Below are positions 11,473-23,084 of a stretch of DNA of 64,000 nt, piece by piece (position 1 is the first letter of the stretch; every line of letters starts with the position of its first letter). This DNA comes from Costus lasius. Lineage: Eukaryota > Streptophyta > Magnoliopsida > Zingiberales > Costaceae. The position numbers were made by a program, and so were the translations under genes. The notes under the pieces were generated by a model. The model saw nothing but the letters and a program-made list of their open reading frames with translations. It searched no databases and was not told where the DNA came from. Location of the stretch: the NCBI GenBank assembly GCA_027563935.2, contig CM050449.1, positions 17,940,735-18,004,734 of the forward strand, read 5' to 3'.

Positions 11473-12560
11473 AGAACATTGGATAAGATAACGGTGAGAG
11501 ACTGTTATATTATACTGCTTATCCCTGATCTGGGAGATCGACTAGGGAAAGCATTAGTTTTCTTAAGGCTAGACCTGAGAGTAGGTTAATTAGCAAATTC
11601 GTTTTGCCAAGGGCAACGAATAGGAAAACCATATGAGTAGCCTGATATGAGTCCTTAAGTTCAAAGTGATGCCCTTTGAACTTCTAAAGCCCTTTCTACG
11701 TTTTGCCATCTGAAGAATAAGTGTGGACCCATTTTCTTAGATGACTACGTAGTTGTATACTTGGACGATATCGTGTTATTTTCCTCAAGCGTTGAGGAAA
11801 CCTAAGCCATCTAAGGCTGGTGTTGAGGGAAAAACCAACTCTATTTGGAGTTGAGAAATTCTCATTTGTGGTGGATGAGATTTTTTTCTTTGGTCTTGGG
11901 ATAGACCACGGACAAGTGCGCATGGACAAGGTGAATGTCCAAGCCATTGCGGAAGGGCACGCCCCCTCAAATTAAACTGAGTATGAAGTTTTCTCGGTAT
12001 GGTGAACTTCTATTGAAAGTTCATCAAAGGCTATTCAAGGAAAGTCTTACCCTCAGTGATCTGCTGAAAGGGAACTCGAAATGGGAGTGGCTTGATCTGT
12101 ACCAATCGGCCTTCCGATAGTGAAGGTCCATATTACCTCTGAACCGATCCTGAAGTTACTCGACTTTAGTATGTCTTTCGAGTTTCACACCGAAGTTTCG
12201 GACCAAGCTATCGGTGGTATACCTTTATAGGATGGGCATCCTTTAGCTTTGGAGAGTTGAAAGCTAATAGGACTGAGCGATGGTATTTGACCACGAGAAG
12301 GGAAAAAGTGGTAGGAGTCCACTATCTCCGGATGCGGAGAACCTTCTCGAAGTTATGAAGTCCGACAACATAACACCACATAAAAGAAGTTGTCGGTAAA
12401 ATAAGCACGTTGGCCGGGAATTCTAGGGTGAATTCCAGTTCCATGGGGAACATAAATCGGGTAAAGGCAACGTGTTTCTTTATGAGCTTAGTAAACTTAA
12501 TGCCCTTGTATGCTGCACCCTATCCACAGTGAAAAAAGGGATCTGCTAGGCAGAATAAAA
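11473..12560 (+). pseudogene. gypsy reverse transcriptase / RNase H, second part
   Basis: It resumes exactly after the solo LTR with LGDRLGKALVFLRLDLR, followed by the active-site motif VVVYLDDIVLFS (YLDD at 11758-11769). Further decayed RNase H-like pieces follow, with many stops and frame changes. Confidence 0.75.
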
Positions 12561-12599
12561 GCAGCCTCAGCTTTTGATAGGGAGAATCAAAGGCTAACT

Positions 12600-13637
12600 T
12601 CAGCAGGTTAAGTCGGACATGATCCGACACTACTATTTGGGTCCATATGACATTGTCATGGCCAAAGGCGATAGGCCATTAGTCCCATCGATGGGAGAAC
12701 TGCGCCGGGAGCTACTGAGGGAGCTCCATGGTAGAGTTTGGGCAAGACATCCAGGACAAAAGGGGAAAATTGTTCTATCAGCACGTCTGTGCTATTGGCC
12801 CAATACATGCGCAAACATGAGGATGTAGGTCCGCACTTACCAAAATTGCCAGAAAGGTAAGATCGATCGAAGACTAGAGGCAGGGTTGTTACAACCACTG
12901 CCTATTCCAGAGACGTCCTGGACAAGGGTGTCCAAGGATTTTATTGGTGGGGTCCTAAAGTTGACGGGATAAGCTCAGTGCCGGTAGTCATGGAATGAGT
13001 TTCCATGGGTGGATTCTTTATTCCAACACTTGAGAAGTGTATAGCAAGGGTTGCTATAGACCTATTCTTCCAGGAAATGGTGAAACTTTTGGCATCCAAG
13101 TGGATATCGAGAACGATATGGATGCCCATTTTGGCTGGACACTTTTGAACCGTGTTATTCAATAAATATTTATCCAAGGTAAGTTTCTCCATAGCCAAGC
13201 ATCCTCAGGAGGATGAGCAAATTGAGCAGGTGAATGCTCTTGAGGAAGAATTCCCCTGTCACTTTGTGATCGCCAGTCAGGATGACTGAATGAAGTGGAT
13301 TGAAGTGGCATGGAATGCCTACACCTTGAAAAGGTTGTTATCCACAAGTCCCACCTCATTTGAGCTTCAAGTTAGTGTTAGGGAGTCGGCCCCTAACCCC
13401 CGTTGATGTGGTACAAAGGGATTCCTACGGGAAGTGCCCTATGACTCAACGGTATGCTCGGGAACGAATCGACTCACTCTGAGAGGCTAAAGGTAGCTAG
13501 GAGTTGGCTGTACAATGGATGCAAAGGTATGCATACCGTCGTTGTTGGAACGAAGAATTAGTCGTGGGCGACTTAATTCTTCTCTGACTTGCCTCACAGA
13601 TCGGTAGGAAAATCTCAGTGAGGGAGGCTCATCGGGG
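12600..13637 (+). pseudogene. gypsy integrase remnant
   Basis: A zinc-binding-type segment (ELHGRVWARHPGQKGK then YQNCQKGK) is followed by DFIGGVLKLTG, the region of the first integrase aspartate, and by scattered core pieces. Numerous stops are present. It is interrupted at 13637 by the copia element and continues at 33445. Confidence 0.7.
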
Positions 13638-15111
13638 TGTTGGGAAACCCCGGGGATATTTTACAATTTTTAGAGATAGAAATTACACAAAACATTGCAC
13701 AGCGGAAGCAATATCCCTGAAATGTGCCGGTCCCAAAAACCCAGTGAAGATCGCAAGCGAGGGAGTCGACACGATGAGATAGAAAGTACCTTGAGCAATG
13801 TGAGGCTGATGTCGTAGTAGGCGCCCAAGCGTGCGCCCTCTGCAGTCTCACACACACGGATCACCTCGAGTCCTCTTCTTCCACGCCCGGTGCTAGCCTC
13901 GGGAAGAAGATCCAAGCCTTGTGCTTATTCCTCAAGCCTTGCGCCACCTCCAAGGTATATGCGCCAAGAGGAAGATGAGGAGAAGGAAGTCGCCAAGCAA
14001 CACCAAGTTCCTCATGCCAAGAGGAAAGGAAGATGAGTGTTCTCGGCTAGGGTTGGATGGAAGAGAAGTGCGCCACTACCTCTTGCTCTCGCCTCTCTCT
14101 TGTGATCACGCCTTCAAGATTAATTGTGTGTCAAGAGGGGGAGTCTAGGGCCTCTTATATAGAGCAAGAGGCGGTCTAATGTGTGGCCACAATTCAAATC
14201 AAGTGGGCGGCTAGGATAGGATGCAGGAGAATTAATCAAGTCCTAATCCAATTAGGACTCTAATTGATTCAAACAATTAAATCCTAATCCAATTAGGATT
14301 CTAATTATTTAAACAATTAAATCTTAATCTAATTAGGATTCTAATTAATTAATTAAATAATTAGTCATAATCCACTTAGGATTCTAATTAATTAATTAAT
14401 TAACCCATATGATTAATTTCAAACCATATGCATTAACTCTAGTCTAACCAGGGTTAAGCACACGCCTACTTTCTCCTTCTCCTTAAGCCCAGTAAGCCCA
14501 ACTTTATAATGGGCCCAGCCCAAGGTCCATTATGCATGTTAACCAAGCCCTTGGATCCAATCCAATTTAACCCAAGGTCAAACTGGGCTAACCATGGTTA
14601 ATATGCCGTAAATGAAAGTTGGCTCCAATAAATTTCTTCCATCTCATCAGGCCCATTGGCGCTGATGAAATCTCCAAAATAGATCCGAGCTATCCAATAA
14701 CTCGATTATATGGCTTCCCGATCATTACGAGAACTCGAGTATCAAGGTGTGCGACCCTGTAGGTTCCTCTGACGTTGGCAGTGCTGACCCATGGTCACCA
14801 CAAGCAGTGAGTAACACCTAGCAGTGCATCGCTGCTACCCAAGTCATCGGAATGGAAATCGACATCGACATCCCCATCATCGCAATCAGGTATAGATGCA
14901 TTACAGTCTCTTTGCCAAACTGATATCCGATTGGCTAAGTGTGTCACCACTTGTTTTTATCCAATCTCATGGCTATGACTAAATCAGGTTTCACCTGGGT
15001 ATGGTCATACACTTTCAGTCATAGAACCATAGAGGAGCTCCATGGATATTATGCTTCCCTTAGGAAGGGGCAAATCCTATGTCTGTTCATTGACCTTCTC
15101 ATATGGGTCGT
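13638..15111 (-). repeat. copia 3' LTR, distal part
   Basis: This is the LTR terminal part (minus-strand end ..GGGTTTCCCAACA). It closely matches 31037 onward and contains several copies of an AATCCTAAT..ATTAGGATT inverted motif near 14230-14400. It ends at the target duplication GTCGT (15107-15111) of the Athila-type element. Confidence 0.9.
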
Positions 15112-16821
15112 TGATGACTCCAAATTTCATCATATTTTTCATGCTTATTTAGTAGTCTTTTGAATCATAATTTCATCCCATTGCTTTATTTTATACCCTT
15201 TTAGCCAAAAGCTTCGAAATCTTCACCATCTTTGGTTTTTGATCAATTTCAAGCAAAAGGCATATTTTTCACCAGTTTTCAAGCAATTCAAATGCATGAA
15301 CGAGTTCCAACCATGAAGTGCACGGTACCATGATTTTCGGCCATCCAGAACAGAAAGTTTTCAGCAAAAATACGGCACTACCGTATATCACCCGGATTTT
15401 ATCACGGTATCGTATTTTTCATCAATTTTGATCAGAGAGATTTTTGCACAAATACGGCGTTGCCGTAGGACAATACACGGTGCCGTGCTTTCTGCCCAGA
15501 TTTCACAAAATAAAATACGGTACTGCCGTATTTCTCATACGGTACCGTAATTCTAAACCGAGATTTCCGAGTTTATCACGGCAGAATTTGTAAACTCGAT
15601 TTCTGGAGATTTGTGAGGCCAAATTTAGAATAAAAAGAGGCAGCAGACTCGTCTTTAAAAGGAGAAGACACGCGAAGCAATTTACACAATTTTTGATCAC
15701 GATTTGGGGAGAATTTGGGAGAATCGTCGCCGCGCTAGGGTTCACCGCCGTTCGCTGAACAGATCATCTCTGGCCACGATTTTTGAAAGGAAGCTTCGCC
15801 TGGGGAAGAAGAAGATGCCACAGAAGTTTCATAACAAGAGGAGACCAATCGAGGGAGAAATCATCAAAAGTTTGGTCGCGACACTGTTCATCGCGATTTC
15901 TGAAGCAAATTTCGGGCTGCAATTCAGTTGCAGCCCTGTTTTGTAACTCTTACTCCCTCTTTACTCTCTTTGATCGTTCAAAAACCATGTGTCGTTGTGA
16001 ATCTTCCTCCATGCTAGCTTAATTTTCTCTTGGGACATGGGGGTGTAGTTCTCTTGATACTTCAATGACTAGATAACTTTTCTTTCATCAATTTATTCTT
16101 TGCTATGGTTATTTTACTCAAGTGATTAATGTCTTTAATTGTTTTTAGTATCATGCATCATCATGTTTTGGAGTTCTATGTTATGGACTGAGAAGATGAT
16201 ATCATAGAACTTGGAACTCTAAAATTTAGGATTAGAGAGATTGGTTGTGTTTCTAACCTTAGATTTTAGTTACATAATTCTTGTTGATGTTTTGTACTAG
16301 AAATTATTATTGCTTCAGACATGATAACATGCTAGAGATAGATATTGAATTGTTCGAAACCCTTGAGTAAAACCTGCGGAACTAAGGTGCGAGAGTGCTT
16401 AGCTTCGCTTGAGATCTTGGTACTAAGATGGAATGCACGAGAGTGATTCTTAATCTTCTTGACCAAAGTTTGTTTATATCTAGCATAGAACTGATCTTGC
16501 ACGAGAGTGGGGATAATTCTATGCAAGTTGATTGCGCGAGAGCGACTTAAATTCCTTATTTAAGTGAACTACATCTTAACCATAACGAAAATAGATTGAT
16601 GAATCCTTAAAAATATTTAGTCATGAATATCAAGGATGAATGAACCCCCGGTCCCGCTTTTCTCATTCAAATTTTCCTCTACATCGTCCGATTGCTGTTT
16701 TAATAATTCTTGATCTGCTTAGCTAGTGAGAACTAAATTAACCAGTACTTAACAACAAGGTCTCTGTGGTTTGATATCTTAATTATTACTTCGAGTATCC
16801 GTTCACTTGCGGAGAATAACA
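15112..16821 (+). repeat. left (inverted) LTR of Athila-type element
   Basis: It runs TGATGACTCC to ..GAGAATAACA on the plus strand and is homologous to the reverse complement of 23085-25005. Compared with the right LTR it lacks about 190 bp in U3: the right copy continues from CATGAAG through repeats to GTAGAAGTGCACGG, while the left copy jumps from CATGAAG to TGCACGG. The shared GAAG at the join suggests a microhomology slip. U3 contains several ACGGTACCGT-type and TACGGC..GCCGTA-type palindromes. Confidence 0.9.
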
Positions 16822-16827
16822 AGTTTT

Positions 16828-16902
16828 TGGCGCCATTGCCGGGGATCGAACCCGGGTCACCCGCGTGATAGGCGGGTATACTCACCACTATACTACAACG
16901 AC
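16828..16902 (-). tRNA. complete tRNA-Asp copy with 3' CCA at a retroelement PBS
   Basis: On the minus strand 75 nt fold as a full tRNA. The acceptor stem is GTCGTTG with CAATGGC (two G-U pairs), discriminator G, then CCA. The D arm is GTAT...GTAT, the anticodon stem CCCGC/GCGGG, and the T arm CCGGG/CCCGG with loop TTCGATC. The anticodon (16867-16869) reads ATC instead of GTC. Against the plant tRNA-Asp(GUC) sequence as I remember it, this change and the C-to-T in the acceptor stem are C:G to T:A transitions, in CHG and CpG contexts on the relevant strand, as expected from methyl-cytosine deamination. Nuclear tRNA genes do not encode CCA; here it is the TGG that begins the PBS. I interpret it as captured primer sequence, not a working gene. 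Confidence 0.92.
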
Positions 16903-17520
16903 ATTGTGTAAAGACGGCCAGAAATACGGTGCTGTGTAAAGCCGCATGGCATTGCCGTGAAAGCTTAAAAACTCTCTGTTCAAAAATTGCCAAAAATATG
17001 GTACCGTGCATATGTACACAGTATTGCCGTGGAATCGCAAAAACTTTCTGTGGAAAAACGACGATGAATGTGGGACCGTGTGTTTCTCCACGGTACCGCC
17101 GTGAAAGTGCAGAAAACTCTTTGTTCATAAATTGCCAAAACAACGGTACCGTGTAGAATGATACGGTAGTGCCGTAATTTTGAAATAATCTTTCTGTGTA
17201 AAAATGGCAAATTTCACGGTACTGTGACAAATTCGGGGCAAAATACGGCACTGCCGTATTTGTCTCAATTACCTGCTGCAAAGAAACGCCATGAAATACG
17301 GCGCCGTGTAGATGTGCACAGTACTACCGTATTTTGTAAATAAAACTCAAAAAATTTGCTAAAAATTACTAAAAATCAGAAAAACAAAAACTAACCCTAA
17401 ACTAAGTAAATTAAGTCTGAAATCAATTAAAAATGATGGTAACAAAACAAAACAAAGAAAAAGAAAGAAAAACAAAAATACGCTTGGGTTGCCTCCCAAG
17501 AAGCGCTAATTTAATGGTCA
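16903..17520 (-). repeat. Athila 3' spacer with palindrome repeats
   Basis: Between the tRNA copy and the pol stop there is non-coding sequence. 16920-17340 holds several imperfect palindromes of the ACGGTACCGT and TACGGCACTGCCGTA kind, 60-100 bp apart, similar to those in U3 of both LTRs. Near 17485 is TTGGGTTGCCTCCCAAG, a word I associate with Athila/Tat 3' regions. No PPT followed by a 3' LTR in normal orientation is present. Confidence 0.7.
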
Positions 17521-20500
17521 TTAGCTTGACCGTTCAACACTCGGATTTGCTCTTGGTTCATCAAGCAGAAAATGCTCTCCTTCCTCTGCTTTATCTTCAT
17601 GATAGTAATGTTTCAATCTCTGTCCATTGACTTTGAATATCCCCTTCTCCTCACTCCATATGTCGACGGCTCCGTATGGATAAGTCTTCTTAATCTGAAA
17701 AGGTCCAGACCATCGAGATTTAAGTTTACCAGGAAAAAGCCTTAATCTAGAATTAAACAAAAGAACGAAATCACCCTGTTGGAATTCCTTTCTGAGTATG
17801 TGTCGATCATGCCATCTTTTAGTCCTCTCCTTATAGATCTTTGCATTCTCATAGGCTGAGAGTCTAATCTCATCAAGTTCATTCAGTTGCAACTTCCTTT
17901 TTTCACTTGCACTCTTCGAATCAAAATTCAGTGCCCTAATTGCCCAAAACGCTCTATGCTCCAATTCTACAGGAAGATGACACGATTTACCATAAATCAA
18001 TTGAAAAGGTGACATACCTATTGGTGTCTTAAAAGCAGTCCGGTATGCCCAAAGTGCGTCATCAAGCTTGAAAGCCCAATCATTCTTTGTTCTTGACACT
18101 GTCTTTTCTAATATCCCTTTTATCTCTCTGTTAGAGATCTCCACCTGTCCACTTGTTTAGGGGTGATAGGGTGTTGCTACCTTATGATTAACCCCGTATT
18201 TTCTAAGTAGGGCTGAAAATTTGTGCTCAATAAAATGAGATCCTCCATCACTAATAACAACCCGTGGCACTCCAAAACGTGTAAAGATAATTCTGTTGAA
18301 CAGTTTCACCACTACCTTGGAATCATTAGTAGGGGAAGCAATGGCTTCCACCCACTTTGAAACATAATATACTACCACAAGTATATACTTATTTCCTCCG
18401 GACGATGGGAATGGTCCCATGAAATCAATACCCCAAACATCAAAAATTTCAACTTCAAGTATAGAGGACAATGACATTTCATTCCTTCTATTAATGTTCC
18501 CCACCCTTTGACAACTATCACAGGACATTATAAAATTTCTTGCATCTTTAAACAAAGTGGGCCAATAAAATCCAAATTGTAATACCTTAAAAATAGTTTT
18601 TTTTGTACTAGCATGCCCTCCATATGATGATCCATGGCACTGTAATAGTATGTCTTTCATCTCTTCTTCGGGGACACATCTCCTAAATATTCCATCTGCA
18701 CATCTTCTAAACACATAAGGCTCATCCCAAAAATAATGTTTAACATATGCTAAAAACCTTTTCTTGCCTTGGTAGTTCAAATCAATAGGAAATATATGAG
18801 CAACAAGATAATTAACAATATTTTCATACCAAGGAGCCTTAAATTGCTCTACCCTCATCAGTTGTTCCTCGGGAAAGGAATCATTGATATCACCTTTTTC
18901 TTCCTCTACAACCATCCTCGAGAGGTGATCTGCAACTAAATTCTCAGTTCCCTTCTTGTCTTTGATTTCCAGGTCGAATTCTTGTATGAGTAAAATCCAT
19001 CTTAACAACCGTGGCTTGCTGTCCTTCTTCTGCATTAAGTACTTAACTGCAGCATGATTAGTATAAACTACAACTTTTGAATTTATCAAATAAGATCTGA
19101 ACTTATCAAATGCAAAAACTATAGTCAACAACTCTTTCTCAGTTGTAGTGTAATTTTTCTGTGTTTCATCCAAAGCCTTGCTAGCATAGTAAATCACATA
19201 AGGTTTCTTGTCCTTCCTCTGCCCTAGAACTGCTCCCACAGCAAAGTCACTAGCATCACACATGATCTCAAAAGGTATCTCCCAATCAGGTGGCTGCATG
19301 ATTGGTGCTGATATCAAGGCTTTCTTCAATTCTTGAAAAGCAAACAAGCATTTCTCATCAAAGCAGAATTTGGCATCTTTACAAAGCAAATCAGTAAGTG
19401 GTTTAGCGAGTTTAGAGAAGTCCCTGATAATTCTTCTGTAAAACCCTGCATGTCCCAAAAAAACTCCTAATCTCTTTGATAGTGGTAGGTGGTTCCAGCT
19501 TCTCAATCACTTCTATTTTGGCTTTGTCCACTTCAATTCCTTTCTCTGAAATAAGATGTCCCAAAACTATTCCCTGTCTAACCATAAAGTGACATTTCTC
19601 CCAGTTCAGGACAAGGTTAGTTTCTTCGCATCTCTGTAAGACTCGAGATAGATTAGCCAAACAGTCATCAAAAGAGAAACCATAAACAGAAAAATCATCC
19701 ATAAAAACATCCATAAATTCTTCAATAAATTCAGAAAATATAGCCATCATGCACCTCTGAAAAGTAGCAGGTGCATTACCCAAACCAAAAGGCATTCTTC
19801 TATAAGCAAAAGTTTCATACGGACATGTAAAAGTGGTCTTATCTTGATCATCTGGATGTATAGGAATTTGAAAAAAATCCAGAATATCCATCAAGGAAAC
19901 AAAAATATGAATGTTTAGCAAGTCTCTCAATCATCTGATCAATAAAAGGCAAGGGAAAATGATCTTTCCTAGTGGCAGTATTTAATTTTCTATAATCAAT
20001 GCACATATGCCAGCTAGTGATAGTTCTAACAGGTATTAACTCATTATCTTTATTTTTCATAACTGTAACACCTCCCTTTTTAGGAACACAATGCACAGGA
20101 CTTACCCACTTACTATCAGAGATAGGGTAGATAATACCTGCATCTAGCAATTTCAGCACTTCCTTTTTCACCACTTCCTTCATAGATGGATTGAGCCTTC
20201 TCTGAAAGTCTATATGTGGTTTGTGTTCATCCTCCATGTGAATCCTGTGCATACAAAATAAAGGATTAATTCCTCTCAGGTCATCAATGGTATACCCAAT
20301 TACCTTTCTATGAATCCTTAATTCCTTTAAAAGTAAATCAGTCTCCCTGGCATTTAATTGAGCATCAACAATCATAGGGTAAGTGGAGTTAGGACCAAGA
20401 AATTCATATCTAAGGTTATTAGGCAAAGTTTTCAACTCAACTTTAGGAATCTTCTCTTTTTCATCATCATATGCAGCACAATTTAAAATATCATCATGAA

Positions 20501-21308
20501 TTACTTCATCATCATCAAAATCAAAATTTAAATTATACTCATCGATTTTCTCACAAGCATTTTCTAAGGAATTAGAAATAGAGTCAGAGATAGAAACATC
20601 AACAGAAGAATCATCAAACAAACAACTAAGATCATAAACTGTATCATCAACAGCATGAATGGTACAACAGGAACTAGCATATGCAGGTTTTTTCAATGAA
20701 CTATTTAAATCAAACTCAATCTTTTCATTGCCAATTCTTAAAGTAAGTTTACCACTCCTTACATCAATAAGGGCTCCAGCAGTGGCTAGAAATGGTCTTC
20801 CCAGAATAATAGGAATTTTGGCAGCCTCTTCCATTTCAAGTACCACAAAATCAGCAGGTATAAAATACTTACCAACTTGGATAGGAACATCTTCTAAAAT
20901 ACCTACTGGATATTTTACCGAGCGGTCAGTGAGCTACAAAGATATCGAGGTGGGTTTAGGATCTCCCATATCCAATTTCCTACACACAAACAAAGGCATC
21001 AGGTTCACACTAGCTCCTAGATCACATAAGGCTCGTTCAAAAGCAACATTCCCAATTGAACATGGGATAGAGAAACTACCTGGATCCTTTAGCTTTGGTG
21101 GCAATTTATTCTGAATAAGAGCACTGCATTCCTCAGTTAGTGCCACAGTACCATAGTCCTCTATTTTTCTTTTATTGCTTAAAATTTCTTTTAAAAATTT
21201 CGCATAAGTAGGCATTTGAGATAGTGCATCAGTAAAAGGAATATTAATGTATAACTTTTTCAACACTTCTAAAAATTTCTCAAACTGCCTATCTAGCTTA
21301 GCTTGCAC
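17521..21308 (-). pseudogene. Athila-type pol: protease, RT, RNase H, integrase
   Basis: On the minus strand: protease (near 21040, CDLGASVNLMP; in-frame TAG at 20934-20936), reverse transcriptase (20846-19412, with PVHCVPKKGG, MCIDYRKLN, MPFGLGNAPATFQ and the active site VFMDDFSVYG), RNase H (19506-18900, [15 protein letters not shown]), the integrase zinc domain ([18 protein letters not shown]) and core with the acidic triad in [14 protein letters not shown] and SNREIKG, and the C-terminal WSGPFQIKK. Breaks are a frameshift near 19900, another near 19500, and an in-frame stop at 18157-18159 in the core. The domains are otherwise well preserved, so the element is not old compared with its neighbours. 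No envelope-like ORF follows. Confidence 0.9.
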
Positions 21309-21607
21309 GATCCTCTGGGAAAAGGGATAGGTGTCCTATAGGGTGGTGGTGAACTAGGTCTAGGTACCTCAACTTCACAAGGTAAGTCATCAATATGTGA
21401 TTGCTCATTCTCCTTTAGAGGAGAAGAGTTAGGATGGGACTGCACTTGTGTGGGCTGTGTTTCCAAAACTGGTTCATCACTAGGTATGACATTGGGCTCA
21501 CCTTCTTCATCATCTAGAAGTCCCCTTGGATTTTTCAACTGTTTCCCACTCCTTGTTGTAATGGCATTGCAATGTTCCCTAGGGTTAGGTTCAAGCTTGG
21601 CAGGTAA

Positions 21608-22932
21608 TTACCCTGGGGGTCTATAAGGTCCACTAGCCTGTTGTGCTATTTGGGTTTCTAACATCTTATTATGAGCAACAACACCATCCAACTTAGACTT
21701 GATTTCCTTAAGGGTTTGTTCAATTTCATCATTTTTGTTCATCTGCTTACCCATGAATTTTTCAAACATCTCTTCCAAACTATATTTTTGGGGTTGACTC
21801 TGGTTTGTCTGTCTCTGATTATACCCCATATTCTCATTTTGGCCACTAGTTTGAGTGTTACTTTTCCAGGACAGGTTAGGATGGTTTCTCCAACCAGGGT
21901 TGTAAGTGTTAGAGTAGGGGTCATTAGGTCTACCTTGATTGTAGCCCCCTACGGAATTGACTTGCTCACTACTCTGATCAACTATAACCTTGCACTCCTC
22001 AGCATAATGCCCATGATTCCCACAAACTTCACAAAAACAGATGAGACGGAAGCAGATTGCATTTGAAAGGAATCAAAACAGTTGCATAATGAATCTACCT
22101 TTTCTGAGAGAGAGCGCTAACCATCACCATCGTTCTTACCGTGAGGAGGCCGATAAAGCACTCCTCTCTCTGAAGCCCACTGGTTGTGGTTTAACGCCAT
22201 CTCCTCAATTAAGGCGTAGGCTGCATCAACAGTCTTGTTCATCAGTGCTCCCCCTGCAACAGCATCAACAGTTAAGCGTGTGTTATAAAGCAAACCATTG
22301 TAGAAAGTTTGAATTAAAACCCAATCCTCTAATCCATGATGAGGGCACTTCCGTTGTAATTCATTGAAGCGCTCCCACGCTTCACTAAAGGATTCACCGT
22401 CTCTCTGAGCAAAGCCTGAAATTTGGTTCCTCAACTGTATCATCTTACTGGGAGGAAAATATTTCTGTAAGAAGACATTTGATGACCGCTCCCAAGTAGT
22501 GAATGTCCCAGTTGGATGTGAATGAAGCCAAGCTTTTGCTCTGTCCCTGAGAGAAAAAGGAAAAAGTCTAAGTCTAAGAGCATCATCAGATACACCATTA
22601 ATCTTTATGGTGTCACAAAATTCAAGAAAAAGAGATAGTTGTTGGTTTGGGTCTTCCAAAGGAGATCCTCCAAACTAATTCTGTTGGATCATTGACAAAA
22701 ATGCTGGTTTTATTTCGAAGTTATTTGCTTCAATTGCAAGCCTAGTAATACTGGAACGAATTCCTTGTGTATTCGGGGCTGCATAGTCCCTGAGTGTTTT
22801 CCGATCTGCCATGATAGATTCTTCTTCTCTTTCTTCTGACAATCTTAGTTTCCCGAGTGATCTAAGAGTTCTATTAATTTCAGGATCAAAATGAACTAAT
22901 GGTCCTGTCCTAAGACTTCTGTGCATAAACAA
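21608..22932 (-). pseudogene. Athila-type gag
   Basis: The gag starts near 22932, with an alternative start at 22812 (MADRKTLRDYAAP). An in-frame stop at 22675-22677 follows SMIQQN. The capsid-like core continues at 22659-22117 (AKAWLHSHPTGTFTTWE and FNELQRKCPHHGLEDW). A frame change follows, then a CX2CX4HX4C zinc knuckle (CEVCGNHGHYAEEC, about 21992-22033) and a glutamine-rich tail (21829-21608). A linking segment with acidic and proline-rich composition lies at 21293-21538. Confidence 0.88.
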
Positions 22933-23060
22933 GTAGAGAGTCAGAAAAATTCAGAAATCGCAGGATGTAAAAGAAAATTAGAAGCTATTGCAAACAAAAA
23001 CAAAAACAAAAGCTTAGTCTAGCAATACTGCAAATTAAACCAATATTAACAAAACCGAAG

Positions 23061-23078
23061 TCCCCGGCAACGGCGCCA
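23061..23078 (-). other. ordinary 18-nt PBS, tRNA-Asp
   Basis: On the minus strand TGGCGCCGTTGCCGGGGA is complementary to the last 18 nt of tRNA-Asp. The next bases (CTTCGG) no longer match. The match stops where plus-strand synthesis normally halts at methyl-A58 of the primer, in contrast to the left end of the same element. Confidence 0.92.
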
Positions 23079-23084
23079 AAAACT

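Noticed and set aside
16828..16902. Functional nuclear tRNA-Asp gene
   Set aside because: It carries the CCA that nuclear genes lack, sits exactly at the PBS, has anticodon ATC, and its 5' flank is retroelement spacer.
16733..17281. 182-aa minus-strand frame
   Set aside because: It runs through the tRNA copy and palindrome repeats of a non-coding region; no domain.
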